Assembly: GCF_041435335.1 (NCBI RefSeq)
Contig: NZ_CP108430.1
Location: 2,542,001 to 2,606,000 of the forward strand
DNA: 64,000 bases
DNA from: Streptomyces sp. NBC_01283
GTDB taxonomy: Bacteria > Actinomycetota > Actinomycetes > Streptomycetales > Streptomycetaceae
Direction: 5' to 3'
Below the pieces are notes generated by a model. The model ran no database searches. It worked only from the letters and a program-made list of their open reading frames with translations, and was not told where the DNA came from. A program made the position numbers and the translations under genes. Each line of letters begins with the position of its first letter. Position 1 is the stretch's first letter. Shown here piece by piece: positions 61,341 to 64,000 of the stretch.

Positions 61341-63617
61341 TTAGCCACGACGCGCCGCCGGGGACTCCGCCCAATGCCCGGAAAGCGGACGCTGTTCGGC
61401 ACTCTCCGGGGCATGCGGCACCTCCCGCGCCCCGTACCGCTCGGCGGTCCGCTGCTCGGCGCGGCGGATCGCGCGGGACGGCCACCAGGTGGCACGCCCG
61501 AGGAGGAGCAGCGCCGCCGGAAGGATCATGATGCGGATCACGAACGCGTCCAGCAGGACGGCCGCCGCGAGGACGAAGCCCATCTGCTTCATCTCCAGGA
61601 TGTGCAGCATCACGAAGCTCGCGAAGACGGTGACCATGACGATCGCGGCGCTGGTGACGACCTTGGCGGAGGAGCCGATGCCCTCGATGACCGCCTGCCG
61701 GGTGGGTACGCCGTCCAGTGCGGCCTCGCGGATCCGGCTGACCACGAACACCTGGTAGTCCATCGAGAGCCCGAAGAGGATCACGAAGAGGAAGAGCGGC
61801 ACCCGCGAGGAGATCCCGCCGAGCGAGATGAACGAGAGCAGTTCCTCGGCCCACTCCCCCTGGAAGACCAGGACGAGGAGTCCGAGCGCGGACGCGGCGG
61901 AGAGCAGGTTGAGCACGATGCCGAGCAGTCCGAGGACGACCGAGCGGAACGCGAAGACCGTCATGGCGAAGGTCATCAGGAGCAGGAAGCCGAGGACGAG
62001 CGGCAGCTTCTGGTTCTGGTGGTCCACGTAGTCCGTGCCGCGCGGCACCTCGCCGGTGACGGCCGTCTCGACGCCGGGCAGTGTGCCGACGGTCGCGGGG
62101 AGATGGTCGTGGCGGAGGTGGTCGAGCGAGGCCTCGGCCTTATCGGAGTACGTCGGGTGTGCGGTGTTCAGCTCCAGGGTGGTGGTCCTGCGGTCCTTCG
62201 AGGCGCGCAGGATCGGCGCTCCGGAGGGGTGTGAGAACAGCGGGTCGGTCTGCGCCCTGCGGTCCAGCCGCGTGAGCGCCTCGCGTACGTCGGCGGCCTG
62301 CGCCGCATCGGCCCGCACCACGACCAGGTGCCGGACGCGCTGCTCGGGGAAGACTTCGAGCAGCCTGTCGTACCCCTTCATGGCCTCGATGTCGCGCGAG
62401 AAGCTGTCGCGGGCCGGGTTCTTGAGCTTCATGTCCAGGGCGGGCAGCGCGAGCCCCAGCATGACGAGGACCGAGAGGCACAGGGTGAGCGCGGGGTGCT
62501 TGCGGGCGGGCGTGAGCAGGGCGCTCCAGGCGCGGCCCGGCTTCTTCTCGCCGTACGTCCGGACGGACTTGCCCTGGGCGAGGCGCTTGGCGGCGCGGCG
62601 CTCGGTGCGCCGGCCGAGCTTGACCAGGAGGGCGGGCAGCACCGTCACGGAGCTGACCACGGCGACGGCGACCACCAGGATGGTGCCGGTGGCGAGGGAG
62701 TCGAAGATGACGTCACGTGCCAGGAAGAGCGCGGTGGTGGAGACGATCACCGCGAGCCCGGAGACCACGATCGCGCGGCCCGCCGTCGCGGCGGCGGCCT
62801 CGACCAGGGCCTCCGAGGTGAGGCGGCCGCCCGCGCGGGCCCGTTCCTCGCGCTCGCGCTTGAGGTAGAAGAGCGTGTAGTCGACCCCGACGGCCATGCC
62901 GATGAGCAGGATCATGCTCATGCCGACGCCGGTGTCGGGCAGCAGGTGCGAGGCCAGCATCGCCAGGCCCATCGTCGCCATGATCGAGGTGACGGCGAGC
63001 AGCAGCGGTACGCCGACCATGACCACCGAGCCGAACACCAGGGCGAGTGTGATCAGCGTGACCGGCAGCGTGATCGCCTCGGAGAACTGCAGGTCCTCGT
63101 CGCGCTGGTCGTCGACGCCCTTGCTCACGGAGGCGTCGCCGGTCTCCTCGATCACCAGCCCCGGGTGCGCCTTCGCGGCCTCCTCGGTCTGCGCCTGGAG
63201 CGGCGGGACCGACTCCTGGTCCTCCTGCTCGGAGCCGTTCAGCTCCACCTGGACCCGCAGGACCCTGCCGTCGGCCGACGGCACCGGCGGCGCCACCGAT
63301 GCGACCTCGGGCAGCGACTTCATCCGGGCGGTGACGTCCTTGACGGCGGCAGCGGCGGCCTTCTTGTCGAGCGCCCCCGACTCGGCGCGGATCAGCACCT
63401 GTTCGGTGGGCCGCAGCTGGACACCGCCCTCGGTCGCCAGGGCCTCGGCACGGCCGGCCTCGCCGACGCGGAAGTCCTCCGAGGTCGCGCTGTTCATGCC
63501 GGCGGCGATGCCGCCTCCCAGGCAGAGCACCACGAACACCAGCCAGCCGACGATCGCCCGCCCTGGATGCAGCGCGCTCCATCTGGCCACGCGCACCGTG
63601 ACCGATCGCTTCCTCAT
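61341..63617 (-). CDS. MMPL family RND-type transporter
   Basis: 758 residues. Twelve helices in the duplicated 1 + 5 + 1 + 5 RND layout, with a large extracytoplasmic loop after helix 1 (about 45-195) and another after helix 7. The MMPL motif GMAVGVDYTLFYLKREREERARG and its repeat GLSMDYQVFVVSRIREAALDG carry the proton-relay Asp-Tyr pairs. MMPL proteins export lipids, siderophores or drugs. Start is uncertain among GTG 63629, ATG 63623 and ATG 63617; I chose the last, with GGGGA 6 nt upstream. Divergent from an ArsR-type regulator. Confidence 0.93.
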   Translation of the reverse strand: MRKRSVTVRVARWSALHPGRAIVGWLVFVVLCLGGGIAAGMNSATSEDFRVGEAGRAEALATEGGVQLRPTEQVLIRAESGALDKKAAAAAVKDVTARMKSLPEVASVAPPVPSADGRVLRVQVELNGSEQEDQESVPPLQAQTEEAAKAHPGLVIEETGDASVSKGVDDQRDEDLQFSEAITLPVTLITLALVFGSVVMVGVPLLLAVTSIMATMGLAMLASHLLPDTGVGMSMILLIGMAVGVDYTLFYLKREREERARAGGRLTSEALVEAAAATAGRAIVVSGLAVIVSTTALFLARDVIFDSLATGTILVVAVAVVSSVTVLPALLVKLGRRTERRAAKRLAQGKSVRTYGEKKPGRAWSALLTPARKHPALTLCLSVLVMLGLALPALDMKLKNPARDSFSRDIEAMKGYDRLLEVFPEQRVRHLVVVRADAAQAADVREALTRLDRRAQTDPLFSHPSGAPILRASKDRRTTTLELNTAHPTYSDKAEASLDHLRHDHLPATVGTLPGVETAVTGEVPRGTDYVDHQNQKLPLVLGFLLLMTFAMTVFAFRSVVLGLLGIVLNLLSAASALGLLVLVFQGEWAEELLSFISLGGISSRVPLFLFVILFGLSMDYQVFVVSRIREAALDGVPTRQAVIEGIGSSAKVVTSAAIVMVTVFASFVMLHILEMKQMGFVLAAAVLLDAFVIRIMILPAALLLLGRATWWPSRAIRRAEQRTAERYGAREVPHAPESAEQRPLSGHWAESPAARRG

Positions 63618-63667
63618 GACCATCCCCACCCCTTCACGATCCCCAGTCCTTCATATGTAAGTCGAGA

Positions 63668-63764
63668 CTGACAGGTGAAGGAACGAACCGTCAACTGTCA
63701 TTCGAGGATGCGAGAAGGCGGATTGACAGTGGATCCCGTCATGCGTAAGCCTTGGCTGACAGGT
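63668..63764. promoter_or_regulatory. TGACAG repeat cluster between the MMPL and ArsR genes
   Basis: TGACAG occurs at 63669-63674, 63724-63729 and 63757-63762, and inverted (CTGTCA) at 63695-63700. The first and last copies share CTGACAGGT. TTGACA (63723-63728) with TAAGCC 17 bp later could be the promoter of the regulator. Probable operator array. Confidence 0.5.
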
Positions 63765-63812
63765 TTCGGGACCAGCGGGAAGACCAGCTGGCAGACCACG
63801 AGAAGGCGGGCC

Positions 63813-64000
63813 ATGGACAGCGAAGAGCTGCTCGCCTTCCTCTCCGCCGTCGGCCACGCCCAGCGGATCAGGATCATCACCGAGCTCGCCCCGGGGCAGC
63901 TGTACGTCAGCGAACTGGCGCGGCGGCTCGGCGTCTCCCGCCCCCTGCTCTACATGCACCTCGAACGTCTGGAGAAGGCCGGTCTCGTCGTCGGCCGCCT
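63813..64000 (+). CDS. ArsR-type winged-helix regulator (cut by window end)
   Basis: Only the first 62 codons are present. MDSEELLAFLSAVGHAQRIRIITEL, then LYVSELARRLGVSRPLLYMHLERLEKAGLVVGR is an ArsR/HTH_20 winged helix. The ATG has GAAGG upstream. It is divergent from the MMPL transporter and probably controls it through the TGACAG sites. Confidence 0.85.
   Translation, partial: MDSEELLAFLSAVGHAQRIRIITELAPGQLYVSELARRLGVSRPLLYMHLERLEKAGLVVGR

Overview
The window is high-GC DNA with dense, mostly short-gapped genes, GTG/TTG as well as ATG starts, GGAGG-type ribosome sites, and several promoters that place a TAnnnT box about 7 nt before a start codon (leaderless mRNAs). Gene content points to a Streptomyces chromosome: a MurA paralogue fused to a helix-turn-helix domain, a SepF-like protein (SflB type), F420-type LLM oxidoreductase, spore photoproduct lyase family, DmdR/IdeR-type iron boxes, many LacI regulators and Tat-exported hydrolases. 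From memory the order (aconitase, HTH-MurA, arginine deiminase/ornithine carbamoyltransferase, SflB-like) resembles the core region around SCO5900-SCO6000 of S. coelicolor; this was not checked. No tRNA, rRNA, insertion sequence, CRISPR array or prophage was seen.

Region 1 (1-6.9 kb, minus strand): a three-gene unit made of a NACHT-LRR protein (bacterial NLR architecture), a second P-loop ATPase with an unusual Arg in Walker A, and a membrane-anchored periplasmic-binding-protein-like receptor whose start overlaps the ATPase stop. This is the best candidate for an undescribed sensing or defence system. Region 2 (7-18 kb): aconitase with a regulator-rich promoter, an ECF41/SigJ-like sigma factor divergent from an old-yellow-enzyme homologue, a LacI regulator and Tat-exported amidohydrolase, the HTH-MurA fusion with a palindrome over its promoter, and an FG-GAP lipoprotein.

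Region 3 (18.1-26.4 kb): an aromatic acid catabolic island (aryl-CoA ligase, PaaX regulator, anthraniloyl/salicylyl-CoA monooxygenase-reductase fusion, enoyl-CoA hydratase, acyl-CoA dehydrogenase, RidA, odd alpha/beta hydrolase) in which two of the promoter regions share an identical 13-mer. Region 4 (26.5-38 kb): anti-sigma-like ATPase, amino acid permease, arcB, arcA, then the Pnkp/Hen1 RNA repair pair, cold-shock protein, LLM oxidoreductase, a small ORF behind a perfect hairpin, and a DUF-type protein near two perfect DnaA boxes.

Region 5 (38-50 kb): an SMC-like ATPase translationally coupled to a MazG-like protein, SflB-like SepF, an iron-box-controlled esterase that has lost its nucleophilic serine, epoxide hydrolase, arylamine N-acetyltransferase, a molybdate island (mini-ModE-like regulator, modA, fused modBC), a phosphotransferase and a MEDS-STAS/anti-sigma pair. 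Region 6 (49.8-55 kb): beta-1,3-glucan utilisation: LacI regulator, a GAGAGAGCGCTCTCTC operator, GH55 exo-glucanase and GH16 laminarinase. Region 7 (55-64 kb): an editing-less threonyl-tRNA synthetase preceded by a complete Thr attenuator (leader peptide with three Thr codons, mutually exclusive hairpins, terminator), spore photoproduct lyase homologue, TrmA-family RNA methyltransferase, APC permease, MMPL exporter and the start of an ArsR-type regulator.
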